Below are positions 41,749 through 51,186 of a stretch of 64,000 bases of DNA, one piece after another. The notes under the pieces were generated by a model. That model was not told the origin of the DNA. It saw nothing but the letters and a program-made list of their open reading frames with translations, and made no database searches. The stretch comes from Streptomyces bungoensis (GTDB lineage Bacteria; Actinomycetota; Actinomycetes; Streptomycetales; Streptomycetaceae). Position numbers and translations under genes: made by a program. Within the stretch, counting starts at the first letter, position 1, and each line of letters begins with the position of its first letter. The stretch is taken from contig NZ_KQ948867.1 in NCBI RefSeq assembly GCF_001514215.1, forward strand, positions 134,359 through 198,358, given 5' to 3'.

Positions 41749-42423
41749 TCAGCGGGAGCGCTTGGCGAGCCTCTCGACGTCCAGCAGGATGACGGCCCGC
41801 GCCTCCAGGCGCAGCCAACCGCGCTGGGCGAAGTCCGCCAGCGCCTTGTTCACGGTCTCGCGCGAGGCGCCGACCAGCTGGGCCAGCTCCTCCTGCGTGA
41901 GGTCGTGGACGACGTGGATGCCCTCCTCGGACTGCACGCCGAAGCGGCGGGAGAGGTCCAGCAGGGCGCGCGCCACACGGCCGGGGACGTCGGAGAAGAC
42001 CAGGTCGGACATGGCGTCGTTGGTCTTGCGCAGACGACGGGCCACGGCGCGCAGCAGGGCGCCGGCCACCTCGGGGCGCACGTTCAGCCAGGGCTGCAGG
42101 TCGCCGTGGCCGAGACCCAGCAGCTTGACCTCGGTCAGCGCGGTCGCGGTCGCCGTGCGCGGGCCCGGGTCGAACAGCGACAGCTCGCCGATCAGCTCGC
42201 CGGGTCCGACGACGGCGAGCATGTTCTCGCGGCCGTCGGGGGAGGTGCGGTGCAGCTTGACCTTGCCCTCGGTGACGACGTACAGCCGGTCCCCGGGGTC
42301 GCCCTCGTGGAACAGGGAGTCGCCGCGCGCGAGGGTCACCTCGCTCATGGAGGCGCGAAGCTCCGCGGCCTGCTCGTCGTCGAGAGCCGCGAAGAGCGGG
42401 TTGCGCCGCAGAACGTCGTCCAC
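41749..42423 (-). CDS. crp: Crp/Fnr-family transcriptional regulator
   Basis: 224 residues from GTG 42423, seven bases after AGGAGAG. An N-terminal cyclic-nucleotide-binding domain (GDSLFHEGDPGDRLYVV and PGELIGELSLFDPGPRTATA, containing the phosphate-binding Gly/Glu/Arg set), and a C-terminal winged HTH (LTQEELAQLVGASRETVNKAL, LRLEARAVILLD). It is the global Crp of Streptomyces, affecting germination and secondary metabolism. A predicted Crp site is in its own upstream region. Confidence 0.95.
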   Translation of the reverse strand: MDDVLRRNPLFAALDDEQAAELRASMSEVTLARGDSLFHEGDPGDRLYVVTEGKVKLHRTSPDGRENMLAVVGPGELIGELSLFDPGPRTATATALTEVKLLGLGHGDLQPWLNVRPEVAGALLRAVARRLRKTNDAMSDLVFSDVPGRVARALLDLSRRFGVQSEEGIHVVHDLTQEELAQLVGASRETVNKALADFAQRGWLRLEARAVILLDVERLAKRSR

Positions 42424-42513
42424 TGAGTTCTCTCCTTGTCGACCTGCTCAGGGGATCTTGCTCCCCCGTGTGCCAGGGGACCGTGTTCCCCATTTTGCCG
42501 GACGGTCCAAACA

Positions 42514-42527
42514 GTGTGATCTGTCAC
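42514..42527. promoter_or_regulatory. predicted Crp-binding site
   Basis: GTGTGATCTGTCAC matches the S. coelicolor Crp consensus GTG-N6-G-N-CAC (recalled from the published regulon) at every fixed position. It lies 91 bases upstream of crp and 104 bases upstream of nth, so it could control either or both. Confidence 0.6.
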
Positions 42528-42630
42528 AAGGATGCCGTACAGGTGTCCCAACGTAAGCGGCAGGGGTCCAATCGGGGGCCGATCTTCGGGGAGCGGGGCG
42601 ATTGTCGGTGCCGGGCTTTAGGCTGGCCGG

Positions 42631-43554
42631 GTGTCCAAATCGCCGGTGAAAGCACGGGACAAGGGGGCTGAGCGGGTGGTTGCACGTCGCGATTCCGCTG
42701 TGGGCGAACAGAGTTCCGGCAGTAGTAATAAAAACGGCAAAGCGGACAAAAAGGAAAAGGTTGCGGCGAAGCCTCCGGCCGCGGAGTCCCGGACCGCGCT
42801 CGTCCGCCGCGCCCGCCGCATCAACCGCGAACTCGCCGAGGTCTACCCGTACGCCCACCCGGAACTGGACTTCGACAACCCCTTCCAGCTGCTGGTGGCC
42901 ACGGTCCTGTCGGCCCAGACCACCGACCTGCGCGTCAACCAGACGACCCCGGCGCTCTTCGCCAAGTACCCCACCCCCGAGGACCTCGCCGCCGCCAACC
43001 CGGAGGAGGTCGAGGAGATCCTGCGCCCCTGCGGCTTCTTCCGGGCCAAGACCAAGTCGGTCATAGGGCTCTCCAAGGCGCTCGTGGCGGAGTTCGGCGG
43101 CGAGGTCCCCGGGAAGCTGGAGGACCTGGTCAAGCTGCCCGGGGTCGGCCGCAAGACCGCCTTCGTGGTGCTCGGCAACGCCTTCGGACGGCCCGGCATC
43201 ACCGTGGACACGCACTTCCAGCGGCTGGTGCGGCGCTGGCGGTGGACCGAGGAGACCGACCCCGACAAGATCGAGGCGGCCGTCGGCGCCCTGTTCCCGA
43301 AGAGCGACTGGACCGACCTCTCCCACCACGTGATCTGGCACGGCCGCCGCATCTGCCACGCCCGCAGGCCCGCGTGCGGCGCCTGCCCCGTCGCCCCGCT
43401 CTGCCCGGCCTACGGCGAGGGCGAGACCGACCCGGAGAAGGCGAAGAAGCTCCTGAAGTACGAGAAGGGCGGCTTCCCCGGCCAGCGACTGAAGCCCCCG
43501 CAGGCCTACCTCGACGCGGGCGGCAGGCCGGCGCCGCCGCTGGGGGCCGGATGA
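42631..43554 (+). CDS. nth: endonuclease III (DNA glycosylase/AP lyase)
   Basis: 307 residues from GTG 42631; the first 50 residues are a charged Lys-rich extension. The core has VATVLSAQTTDLRVNQ, the HhH motif LPGVGRKTAFVVLG with its catalytic Lys, the catalytic Asp in ITVDTHFQRL, and the 4Fe-4S loop CHARRPACGACPVAPLC (C-x6-C-x2-C-x5-C). It removes oxidised pyrimidines from DNA. Divergent from crp with 207 bases between. Confidence 0.95.
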   Translation: MSKSPVKARDKGAERVVARRDSAVGEQSSGSSNKNGKADKKEKVAAKPPAAESRTALVRRARRINRELAEVYPYAHPELDFDNPFQLLVATVLSAQTTDLRVNQTTPALFAKYPTPEDLAAANPEEVEEILRPCGFFRAKTKSVIGLSKALVAEFGGEVPGKLEDLVKLPGVGRKTAFVVLGNAFGRPGITVDTHFQRLVRRWRWTEETDPDKIEAAVGALFPKSDWTDLSHHVIWHGRRICHARRPACGACPVAPLCPAYGEGETDPEKAKKLLKYEKGGFPGQRLKPPQAYLDAGGRPAPPLGAG

Positions 43555-43606
43555 CGGAACGATCTCGGTGCCCTCGGGCGTTGGACACGGCAGGACGGGG
43601 GTGGCG

Positions 43607-44302
43607 ATGACGTACACGCACGACACGCAGGGCGGCCCGGTGGCGCTGAGCAAGGCGGGCCTGCCCGACTGGCTGGACCCGGTGGTGCGGGCGGCGGAGA
43701 CGGTCCAGCCGATCCAGCTCAGCCGCTTCCTGCCGCCGGAGAACGGCGCGGGACGCCAGTCGGCGGTGCTCATCCTGTTCGGCGAGGGCGAGCGGGGCCC
43801 GGAGCTGCTGCTGATGGAGCGGGCCGGCTCGCTGCGCTCCCATGCCGGCCAGCCCGCCTTCCCCGGCGGCGCCCTCGACCCGGAGGACGGCGACCCGGGC
43901 GGCGACGGCCCGCTCAGAGCGGCGCTGCGCGAGGCCGAGGAGGAGACGGGCCTCGACCCCGCCGGCGTCCAGCTCTTCGGCGCGCTGCCCGCGCTCTACA
44001 TCCCGGTCAGCGACTTCGTCGTGACCCCCGTGCTCGGCTGGTGGCGCGAGCCCAGCCCGGTCGGTGTCGTCGACCCGAACGAGACCGCCCGCGTCTTCAC
44101 CGTCCCCGTGGTGGATCTCACGGACCCCGCCAACCGCGCCACCACCGTCCACCCCAGCGGCCACCGGGGCCCGGCATTCCTGGTCGAATCCGCCCTGGTG
44201 TGGGGCTTCACGGCCGGCGTGATCGACCGCCTGCTGCACTTCGCGGGCTGGGAGCGCCCCTGGGACAGGAAGAAGCAGGTCCCGCTCGACTGGCGGTCAT
44301 GA
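43607..44302 (+). CDS. NUDIX hydrolase, CoA pyrophosphatase type
   Basis: 231 residues from ATG 43607; GTG 43601 is equally possible. The NUDIX box is LREAEEETGLD (R-E-x-x-E-E), and LRSHAGQPAFPGGALDPED is the NudL/CoA diphosphatase signature upstream of it. It probably cleaves coenzyme A or its esters. It follows nth by 52 bases in the same direction. Confidence 0.9.
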   Translation: MTYTHDTQGGPVALSKAGLPDWLDPVVRAAETVQPIQLSRFLPPENGAGRQSAVLILFGEGERGPELLLMERAGSLRSHAGQPAFPGGALDPEDGDPGGDGPLRAALREAEEETGLDPAGVQLFGALPALYIPVSDFVVTPVLGWWREPSPVGVVDPNETARVFTVPVVDLTDPANRATTVHPSGHRGPAFLVESALVWGFTAGVIDRLLHFAGWERPWDRKKQVPLDWRS

Positions 44303-44419
44303 CAGGGTGAACCCCGTGCCGTGTCGTCCCGGGGGCGGTGTGCCCCGCCACCGTGGTGCGCGGGGCCGGGTTCCCGGCCGACCTGCTGGGACCGGAGTGG
44401 ATAGGCGAGGCCTGAAGCG

Positions 44420-45619
44420 GTGAACGTGCTGGACATCCTGTTGCTGGTCGCGGCCGTGTGGTTCGCGGTCGTCGGCTACCGCCAGGGCTTCGTCGTCGGC
44501 ATCCTGTCGGTGATCGGGTTCCTCGGCGGCGGTCTCGTCGCCGTGTACACGCTGCCCGTCATCTGGGACGCCGTGACCGGCGACGCGGAGGTCGGCATGG
44601 TCGCCGTCGTCGTCGCCGTGGTCGTCGTCATCGTCTGCGCCTCCGTCGGACAGGCCCTGACCACCCACCTCGGCAACAAGCTGCGCCGGTACATCACCTG
44701 GTCCCCGGCCCGCGCCCTGGACGCCACCGGCGGCGCGCTGGTCAACGTCCTGGCGATGCTCCTGGTCGCCTGGCTGCTCGGCTCGGCCCTCGCCCAGACC
44801 ACGCTGCCCACGCTGGGCCGTGAGGTGCGCGGCTCCAAGGTGCTGCTGGGCGTGCAGGAGGCGCTGCCCGACGAGGCCAACACCTGGTTCAAGGACTTCA
44901 CCTCCGTCCTCGCGCAGAACGGCTTCCCGCAGGTCTTCAGCCCGTTCTCGAACGAGCCGATCAAGGAGGTCCAGCCGCCCGACCCCGCCCTCGCCCGCAG
45001 CCGGGTCGCGACGGGCGCCCAGCGGTCCATCGTCAAGGTGACCGGCACCGCGCAGAGCTGCGGCAAGGTGCTGGAGGGCACCGGCTTCGTGTTCGCCGAC
45101 CGCCGCGTCATGACCAACGCGCACGTCGTCGGAGGCGTGGACGAGCCCACCGTGCAGATCGGGGGAGAGGGCCGCCGCTACGACGCGAAGGTCGTGCTGT
45201 ACGACTGGAAGCGCGACATCGCCGTCCTCGACGTACCGGACCTGAAGGCGACCGCCCTCCGGTTCGCCCCGCGGGACGCGGGCGGCGGCGAAGGCGCGAT
45301 CGTCGCGGGCTTCCCGGAGAACGGGTCGTACGACGTGCGCGCCGCGCGGGTCCGCGGGCGCATCACCGCCCACGGCCCGGACATCTACCACCGCGGCACG
45401 GTCAGCCGCGACGTCTACTCCCTGTACGCGACCGTCCGCCAGGGCAACTCCGGCGGCCCGCTGCTCACCCCGGACGGCAAGGTGTACGGCGTCGTGTTCG
45501 CCAAGTCCTTGGACGACGCCGACACCGGCTACGCGCTCACGGCCGACGAGATCCGGCAGGACATCGCCCGGGGCCGCACGGCGAACGAACAGGTGGGCAC
45601 CGACAGCTGCGCCCTGTGA
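44420..45619 (+). CDS. MarP-like membrane serine protease
   Basis: 399 residues from GTG 44420. Four N-terminal helices form a CvpA-like domain (LLLVAAVWFAVVGYRQGFVV). The trypsin-like periplasmic domain holds the triad: His in MTNAHVVGG, Asp in WKRDIAVLD, Ser in RQGNSGGPLL. MarP of Mycobacterium protects against acid and oxidative stress and activates cell-wall hydrolases. The streptomycete role is inferred from homology. Downstream of the NUDIX gene. Confidence 0.95.
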   Translation: MNVLDILLLVAAVWFAVVGYRQGFVVGILSVIGFLGGGLVAVYTLPVIWDAVTGDAEVGMVAVVVAVVVVIVCASVGQALTTHLGNKLRRYITWSPARALDATGGALVNVLAMLLVAWLLGSALAQTTLPTLGREVRGSKVLLGVQEALPDEANTWFKDFTSVLAQNGFPQVFSPFSNEPIKEVQPPDPALARSRVATGAQRSIVKVTGTAQSCGKVLEGTGFVFADRRVMTNAHVVGGVDEPTVQIGGEGRRYDAKVVLYDWKRDIAVLDVPDLKATALRFAPRDAGGGEGAIVAGFPENGSYDVRAARVRGRITAHGPDIYHRGTVSRDVYSLYATVRQGNSGGPLLTPDGKVYGVVFAKSLDDADTGYALTADEIRQDIARGRTANEQVGTDSCAL

Positions 45620-45661
45620 CGGCCTGAAGTGCCCGCGGCGTCCGCGTCCGCAGCGGAGGAG

Positions 45662-45841
45662 TCAGCCGCGCGGGTGGCGCAGGCGTACCGAGACCCAGCG
45701 GGCCCGGCGGCGCAGGATGCGCGGAATCCCCACCCTCAACTCCGCCTCCACGAGCTGCGGAGTGCCTCGCTGCGCGGAGACCGGCCCGGCGGCCGGGCGG
45801 CGGTTGCGGGGTGCGTCACTGTAGTCGTGCGTCCAGCCCAT
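45662..45841 (-). CDS. small conserved hypothetical protein
   Basis: 59 residues from ATG 45841 (MGWTHDYSDAPRNRR). The product is strongly basic, has no membrane helix, and ends in RRRARWVSVRLRHPRG. I know no domain; the layout next to marP and the sensible amino-acid composition make it plausible. No good ribosome site is visible. Confidence 0.5.
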   Translation of the reverse strand: MGWTHDYSDAPRNRRPAAGPVSAQRGTPQLVEAELRVGIPRILRRRARWVSVRLRHPRG

Positions 45842-45968
45842 ACCCGGACTTGTGCCCTGCCCCAAGGTCGATAACCGCCTGCGCGCCCCCCAATTGGCCT
45901 ATGCGGCAGGCATGTGGCCGTTCGACGGACAAGTGTTCAGCAACCGGATACTCCCCGCACCGGTCCGC

Positions 45969-46892
45969 TCACCGGTCCGGTTCGGGATCCTCCAGCCAGT
46001 TGACCAGCTCGGTGGAGAACGCCGCCGGGTCCTCCTCGTGCGGGAAGTGCCCGAGCCCGTCGAACAGGCGCCAGCGGTAGGGCGCTTCGACGTACTCACC
46101 GGAACCGGCCGCGCTGCGCGTGCGGGTCACCGGGTCGAGGGAGCCGTGCAGATGCAGCGTCGGCACCCGGACCGGCCGCTTCATCCGGCGGTTGAACTGG
46201 ATGCCGTCCGGGCGGGCCAGCGAGCGCACCAGCCAGCGGTACGGCTCGATCGAGCAGTGCGCGGTCGACGGGATGCACATGGCCCGCTGGTAGGTCTCCA
46301 CGGCCTCGTCCTCCGGCAGCCGCGGCCCGGACCACTCCCGGATCAGCCGGCCCACCAGAGCGCCGTCGTCGGCCGTCAGCTGCCGCTCGGGGATCCACGG
46401 CCGCTGGAACCCCCAGATGTAGGAACTCGCCGCCGTCTGCCGGGCGTCCCGCAGCATCGCGGAGCGCCAGCGCCGGGGGTGCGGCATCGAGACGACCGCG
46501 AGCCGCCGCACGAGCTTGGGGCGCATCGCCGCCGCCGTCCACGCCAGATAGCCGCCGAGGTCGTGCCCGACCAGCGCGGCGTCCGGCTCGCCGAGCGAGC
46601 GGATGACGCCGGTGACGTCGAGGGCGAGGTTGGCGGGGTCGTACCCGCGCGGCGTGCGGTCGCTGCCGCCGACGCCGCGCAGGTCCATCGCCACCGCCCG
46701 GTAGCCCGCGTCGGCGAGCGCGACCAGCTGGTGGCGCCAGGTCCACCAGAACTGCGGGAAGCCGTGCAGCAGCAGGACCAGGGGTCCGTCGCCGAGTTCG
46801 GCGATGTGGAAGCGTGCGCCGTTGGCGGCGACGTCTCTGTGCGTCCAGGGTCCTTCGAGCCGTACGGCCGAAGAAGCGGCGGGCTCCGTCAT
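45969..46892 (-). CDS. alpha/beta hydrolase, epoxide-hydrolase-like
   Basis: 307 residues from ATG 46892. The oxyanion stretch is LLLHGFPQFWWTWRHQL, the nucleophile elbow is VGHDLGGYL with Asp as nucleophile (typical of epoxide hydrolases and dehalogenases), and the catalytic His lies in DGLGHFPHEED. The HGFPQFWW pattern favours epoxide hydrolase. Soluble. Its start overlaps the stop of the upstream membrane-protein gene, so the two are coupled. Confidence 0.92.
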   Translation of the reverse strand: MTEPAASSAVRLEGPWTHRDVAANGARFHIAELGDGPLVLLLHGFPQFWWTWRHQLVALADAGYRAVAMDLRGVGGSDRTPRGYDPANLALDVTGVIRSLGEPDAALVGHDLGGYLAWTAAAMRPKLVRRLAVVSMPHPRRWRSAMLRDARQTAASSYIWGFQRPWIPERQLTADDGALVGRLIREWSGPRLPEDEAVETYQRAMCIPSTAHCSIEPYRWLVRSLARPDGIQFNRRMKRPVRVPTLHLHGSLDPVTRTRSAAGSGEYVEAPYRWRLFDGLGHFPHEEDPAAFSTELVNWLEDPEPDR

Positions 46893-47377
46893 GACGACGA
46901 GCGTGCCACGGCCTCGATGGCCTGCGGCGTCCGGCCCTCGACCGGCTCCGGACGCGGATGCGGCTTGGCGTTCTGCAGCACGCCGGCCGTCTCCTTCACC
47001 GACGCGGCCACCTTCTGCGGGCCCTGGCTCTTCTTGGCCTTCTTCGCGAACACCGTGCCGATGAGGGCGAGCAGACCGGCGATCAGCACGTTGGCCGCGA
47101 AGGACAGCAGGAAGCAGACGGCCAGGTTCCAGCCGCTCCAGGTCCGGATGCCGTACGCCAGCGCGAAGTTGAGCATCGGCAGGGAGAACAGCAGCACCGC
47201 GCCGGCCACCGAGAAGGCGCCGCCGCTGACCGCGCCGCGCTTGACGTCCTGCTTGAGCTGGGCCTTGGCCAGCGCGATCTCGTCGTGCACCAGTGCCGAC
47301 ATTTCGGTCGTCGCCGAGGCGAACAGCTGGCCGATGCTGCGTTCGGCGCCGACCGGGCTGCCGTCGGGTGCGCTCAT
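46889..47377 (-). CDS. DUF1469/phage-holin-superfamily membrane protein
   Basis: 162 residues from ATG 47377 (AGGGAGA upstream). It has an amphipathic start (IGQLFASATTEMSALVHDEI) and two membrane helices around residues 55-80 and 90-115. The C-terminus is Lys- and Pro-rich. This actinobacterial family is often annotated as phage holin III/VI but is a housekeeping membrane protein, not a phage gene. Coupled to the alpha/beta hydrolase by a 4-base overlap. Confidence 0.82.
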   Translation of the reverse strand: MSAPDGSPVGAERSIGQLFASATTEMSALVHDEIALAKAQLKQDVKRGAVSGGAFSVAGAVLLFSLPMLNFALAYGIRTWSGWNLAVCFLLSFAANVLIAGLLALIGTVFAKKAKKSQGPQKVAASVKETAGVLQNAKPHPRPEPVEGRTPQAIEAVARSSS

Positions 47378-47488
47378 CGCGTTCTCCCTGTGAAGTCGTG
47401 TCTGCCGCATGGGGGCCGTCTTGTTTTGTACCGTCTCGTCAGATCATGCCGGACGACGGTCCTCCTCGCCTGCCCCGCCCGGCACTTC

Positions 47489-48967
47489 TTATAGCCCGTG
47501 GCGCGCCGCCTCGGCCTTCTCGGCGGCGAGGCGGCGGTGCTCGGCGGCCTTGTCCTCGTAGATCCGTGCCATGCGCAGGTGGTAGGCCGGATCGTCCTCC
47601 TCGTAGACGTCCGGGATGCCGTCCTGGTCCTCGTCGCGCTCCTCCTCCGCACACAGGCCGCGGTACTTGGCGTTGCGGAGCTTCAGCAGCACCGTGGCGC
47701 ACAGGGCCGCCAGCAGCGATCCGATGAGGACGGAGGCCTTCACCTCGTCGGTGAGGACCGGCTGCCCGTCGAAGGCCAGTTCGCCGATGAGCAGGGAGAC
47801 GGTGAAGCCGATCCCGGCGAGGGTGGCCACGGCGAACACGTCGGCCCAGGCGAGGTCCTCGCTGAGGGAGGCGCGGGTGAACCGGGCGGTCAGCCAGGTG
47901 CCGCCGAAGATGCCGAGCGTCTTGCCGAGGACCAGGCCGAGCACCACCCCGAGCGTCTCCGGCCGGGTGAACACGTCCACGAGCGCCCCGCCCGAGACCT
48001 TCACACCCGCGCTGAACAGCGCGAACAGCGGCACGGCGAGCCCGGCCGACAGGGGCCGCACCAGGTGGGCGATCCGCTCGCCCGGCGCGTGCTCCTCGCC
48101 CTCCCGGGTGGTGCACCGCAGCATCAGGCCCATCGCGACGCCCGCGATGGTGGCGTGCACGCCGCTGTTGTACATCAGCGCCCAGATGACGGCTCCCAGC
48201 GGCACGTACACGTACCAGCCGCGCACCCCCTTGCGCAGCAGCAGCCAGAAGACCACCAGGCCGGCGGCGGCTCCGCCGAGCGCGGGGAAGTCGATCCGGT
48301 CGGTGAAGAACACCGCGATGATCAGGATGGCGATGAGGTCGTCGACGACCGCGAGGGTCAGCAGGAAGGCGCGCAGGGCGCTCGGCAGGGAGGTGCCGAT
48401 GACCGCGAGGACTGCGAGCGCGAAGGCGATGTCCGTGGCGGTGGGCACCGCCCAGCCCTGGAGGGAGCCGCCCCCGGTCAGGTTGGTGAAGGTGTACACC
48501 AGCGCCGGTACGGCCATCCCGCACAGCGCGGCCACCACGGGCAGGACCGCCGCCCGGGGATCGCGCAGGTCGCCCGCGACCAGTTCGCGCTTGAGCTCGA
48601 TGCCGGCCACGAAGAAGAACACCGCGAGCAGCCCGTCGGCGGCCCAGTGGGCGACCGACAGGTGCAGACCGAGGGCGCCTGGGCCGAAGTGGAGGTGGCT
48701 GAGGGACTCGTAGCTGGAGCGCAGCGCCGGGATGTTCGCCCACAGGAGCGCGGCCACGGCCGCGACCAGCAGCAGGAGACCGCCGACGGTCTCGGTGCGC
48801 AGCGCGTCCGCGACGACGGTCCGCTCGGGCAGGGACAGGCGTCCGAGGACCTTGCGGGCGGGGTGCGGGGTGCGGGGCGCGGCCACGGTGGCGACCTCCG
48901 GGTCGGTACGGCGTCTGTCAGCCGTCGCGGGGTCGCCGACGGCCTCGCCGACCAGACTTCCCGGCAC
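47489..48967 (-). CDS. nhaA: Na+/H+ antiporter NhaA
   Basis: 492 residues from GTG 48967. NhaA helices are clear: LLLLVAAVAALLWAN, AVFFFVAGIELKREL, the discontinuous ATDIAFALAV, and the ion-binding Asp pair in LTLAVVDDLIAILI. It exports Na+ in exchange for protons. A cytoplasmic tail after the last helix carries DEDQDGIPDVYEEDDPAYHLR, then a charged helix. Downstream of acsA across a strong terminator. Confidence 0.94.
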   Translation of the reverse strand: MPGSLVGEAVGDPATADRRRTDPEVATVAAPRTPHPARKVLGRLSLPERTVVADALRTETVGGLLLLVAAVAALLWANIPALRSSYESLSHLHFGPGALGLHLSVAHWAADGLLAVFFFVAGIELKRELVAGDLRDPRAAVLPVVAALCGMAVPALVYTFTNLTGGGSLQGWAVPTATDIAFALAVLAVIGTSLPSALRAFLLTLAVVDDLIAILIIAVFFTDRIDFPALGGAAAGLVVFWLLLRKGVRGWYVYVPLGAVIWALMYNSGVHATIAGVAMGLMLRCTTREGEEHAPGERIAHLVRPLSAGLAVPLFALFSAGVKVSGGALVDVFTRPETLGVVLGLVLGKTLGIFGGTWLTARFTRASLSEDLAWADVFAVATLAGIGFTVSLLIGELAFDGQPVLTDEVKASVLIGSLLAALCATVLLKLRNAKYRGLCAEEERDEDQDGIPDVYEEDDPAYHLRMARIYEDKAAEHRRLAAEKAEAARHGL

Positions 48968-49020
48968 ACCATGGAGCTGCCAGTTTACCCGGCTTTACCT
49001 TGTGCGGTCGGTGCGGCGCG

Positions 49021-49059
49021 CGAGAGGGGGCGCTCCACCGGCGCTCGCGCCCCCTCTCG
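49021..49059 (-). terminator. terminator after acsA
   Basis: CGAGAGGGGGCGC (49021-49033) and GCGCCCCCTCTCG (49047-49059) form a perfect 13-base stem in the gap between acsA and nhaA. The adjacent 49060-49130 stretch is also repetitive (TCAGTCCTCCG units). Confidence 0.75.
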
Positions 49060-49113
49060 GCACTCTTTCTCAGCTCCTCGTGAGCTCTCTGTCAGCCCTC
49101 CGTCAGTCCTCCG

Positions 49114-51069
49114 TCAGTCCTCGCTCGGTGCCGCCGGGAGCTGGGACTGGATGAGGTCCATGACCGTGGAGTCGGTCAGCGTGGTGACGTCACCGAGCTG
49201 GCGGTTCTCGGCCACGTCCCGCAGCAGCCGGCGCATGATCTTGCCGGAGCGGGTCTTCGGCAGCTCCGCCACCGGCAGGATCCGCTTCGGCTTCGCGATC
49301 GGGCCGAGCGTGGCACCGACGTGGTCGCGCAGCTCGCCGATCAGCTTCTCGTCCTCCGACGCGGTGCCGCGCAGGATGACGAAGGCGACGATGGCCTGGC
49401 CGGTGGTCTCGTCGGTGGCGCCGACGACGGCCGCCTCGGCGACCGACGGGTGCGAGACGAGCGCCGACTCCACCTCGGTGGTGGAGATGTTGTGACCGGA
49501 GACCAGCATGACGTCGTCCACCCGGCCGAGGAGCCAGATGTCGCCGTCGTCGTCCTTCTTCGCGCCGTCACCGGCGAAGTACTTGCCCTCGAACCGCGAC
49601 CAGTAGGTGTCGATGAACCGCTGGTCGTCGCCCCAGATGGTGCGCAGCATCGACGGCCACGGCTCGGTGAGCACCAGGTAGCCACCGCCGCCGTTGGGCA
49701 CCTCGTTGGCCTCGTCGTCGACGACCGTCGCGGAGATGCCGGGCAGGGCGCGCTGCGCCGAGCCGGGCTTGGCCTCGGTGACGCCGGGCAGCGGCGAGAT
49801 CATCATCGCGCCGGTCTCGGTCTGCCACCAGGTGTCCACGACCGGCGTCCGGTCCGCCCCGATGTTCTTGCGGTACCAGATCCACGCCTCGGGGTTGATC
49901 GGCTCGCCGACGGACCCGAGCACCCGCAGGGAGGACAGGTCGAAGTCGGCGGGGATGTGGTCGCCCCACTTCATGAACGTGCGGATCGCGGTCGGCGCGG
50001 TGTAGAGGACCGTGACCCGGTACTTCTCCACGATCTCCCAGAACCGGCCCTGGTGCGGGGTGTCCGGCGTGCCCTCGTACATGACCTGGGTCGCGCCGTT
50101 GGCCAGCGGGCCGTAGACGATGTACGAGTGGCCGGTGACCCAGCCGACGTCGGCCGTGCACCAGTAGACGTCGGTCTCCGGCTTGAGGTCGAAGACCGCC
50201 CAGTGCGTGTACGCCGTCTGCGTGAGGTAGCCGCCGGAGGTGTGCAGGATGCCCTTCGGCTTACCGGTCGTGCCCGAGGTGTAGAGGATGAACAGCGGGT
50301 GCTCCGCCTCGAACGCCTCCGGGGTGTGCTCGGCGGACTGCCGTCCCACCAGGTCGTGCCACCACACGTCCCGCTCGCCGTCCCAGGCCACGTCCTGGCC
50401 GGTGCGGCGCACCACGAGCACGTGCTCGACGTTGTCGACCTTGGCGATCGCCTCGTCGACGGCCGGCTTGAGCGCGGACGCCTTGCCGCGCCGCCAGCCG
50501 CCGTCGGAGGTGATGACGATCCTGGCATCCGCGTCCTGGATCCGGGTCGCGAGCGCGTCGGCCGAGAAGCCGCCGAAGACGACCGAGTGCGCGGCGCCGA
50601 TCCGGGCCGAGGCCAGCATCGCGATCGCGGTCTCCGGGATCATCGGCATGTAGATGGCGACCCGGTCACCCTTGCGGACACCGAGCTCCAGCAGGGCGTT
50701 GGCGGCCCTGCAGACCTCGTCCTTCAGCTCCGCGTAGGTGATCGACCGGCTGTCGCCGGGCTCGCCCTCGAAGTGGATGGCGACCCGGTCCCCGTGCCCG
50801 GCCTCGACGTGCCGGTCCACGCAGTTGTACGCGACGTTCAGCTCGCCGTCCTTGAACCACTTCGCGAACGGCGGGTTGGACCAGTCCAGCGTCTCGGTCG
50901 GTTCCTTGGCCCAGGTCAGCCGACGGGCCTGCTCCGCCCAGAAGCCGAGCCGGTCAGCCTTGGCCTCTTCGTAAGCCTCCGCCGTGACGTTGGCGTTCGC
51001 GGCCAGGTCAGCGGGCGGCGCGAAGCGTCGCTCCTCCTTCAGAAGGTTGGCCAGGCTCTCGTTGCTCAC
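49114..51069 (-). CDS. acsA: acetyl-CoA synthetase
   Basis: 651 residues from GTG 51069, five bases after GGGAG. Motifs: YTSGTTGKPKGILHT (P-loop), WWQTETGAMM, and the swinging C-terminal region with GHNISTTEVESALVSH. The regulatory/catalytic Lys is in PKTRSGKIMRR, the site acetylated in this family. It activates acetate to acetyl-CoA. Normal length. Confidence 0.97.
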   Translation of the reverse strand: MSNESLANLLKEERRFAPPADLAANANVTAEAYEEAKADRLGFWAEQARRLTWAKEPTETLDWSNPPFAKWFKDGELNVAYNCVDRHVEAGHGDRVAIHFEGEPGDSRSITYAELKDEVCRAANALLELGVRKGDRVAIYMPMIPETAIAMLASARIGAAHSVVFGGFSADALATRIQDADARIVITSDGGWRRGKASALKPAVDEAIAKVDNVEHVLVVRRTGQDVAWDGERDVWWHDLVGRQSAEHTPEAFEAEHPLFILYTSGTTGKPKGILHTSGGYLTQTAYTHWAVFDLKPETDVYWCTADVGWVTGHSYIVYGPLANGATQVMYEGTPDTPHQGRFWEIVEKYRVTVLYTAPTAIRTFMKWGDHIPADFDLSSLRVLGSVGEPINPEAWIWYRKNIGADRTPVVDTWWQTETGAMMISPLPGVTEAKPGSAQRALPGISATVVDDEANEVPNGGGGYLVLTEPWPSMLRTIWGDDQRFIDTYWSRFEGKYFAGDGAKKDDDGDIWLLGRVDDVMLVSGHNISTTEVESALVSHPSVAEAAVVGATDETTGQAIVAFVILRGTASEDEKLIGELRDHVGATLGPIAKPKRILPVAELPKTRSGKIMRRLLRDVAENRQLGDVTTLTDSTVMDLIQSQLPAAPSED

Positions 51070-51186
51070 GACATCTCCCTTTCCCGGGGTGTCCATTGTG
51101 TCCCAGGCCACAGCTCATCAGACGTGACGGGTCGATGACAAGGGTTGACGGGAATATTGGTTTAGACCTGTCGTGCGGTGGGCTGC

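Noticed and set aside
46889..47377. Phage holin suggesting a prophage
   Set aside because: This actinobacterial family is chromosomal and coupled to a hydrolase gene; no phage structural or lysis genes are near.
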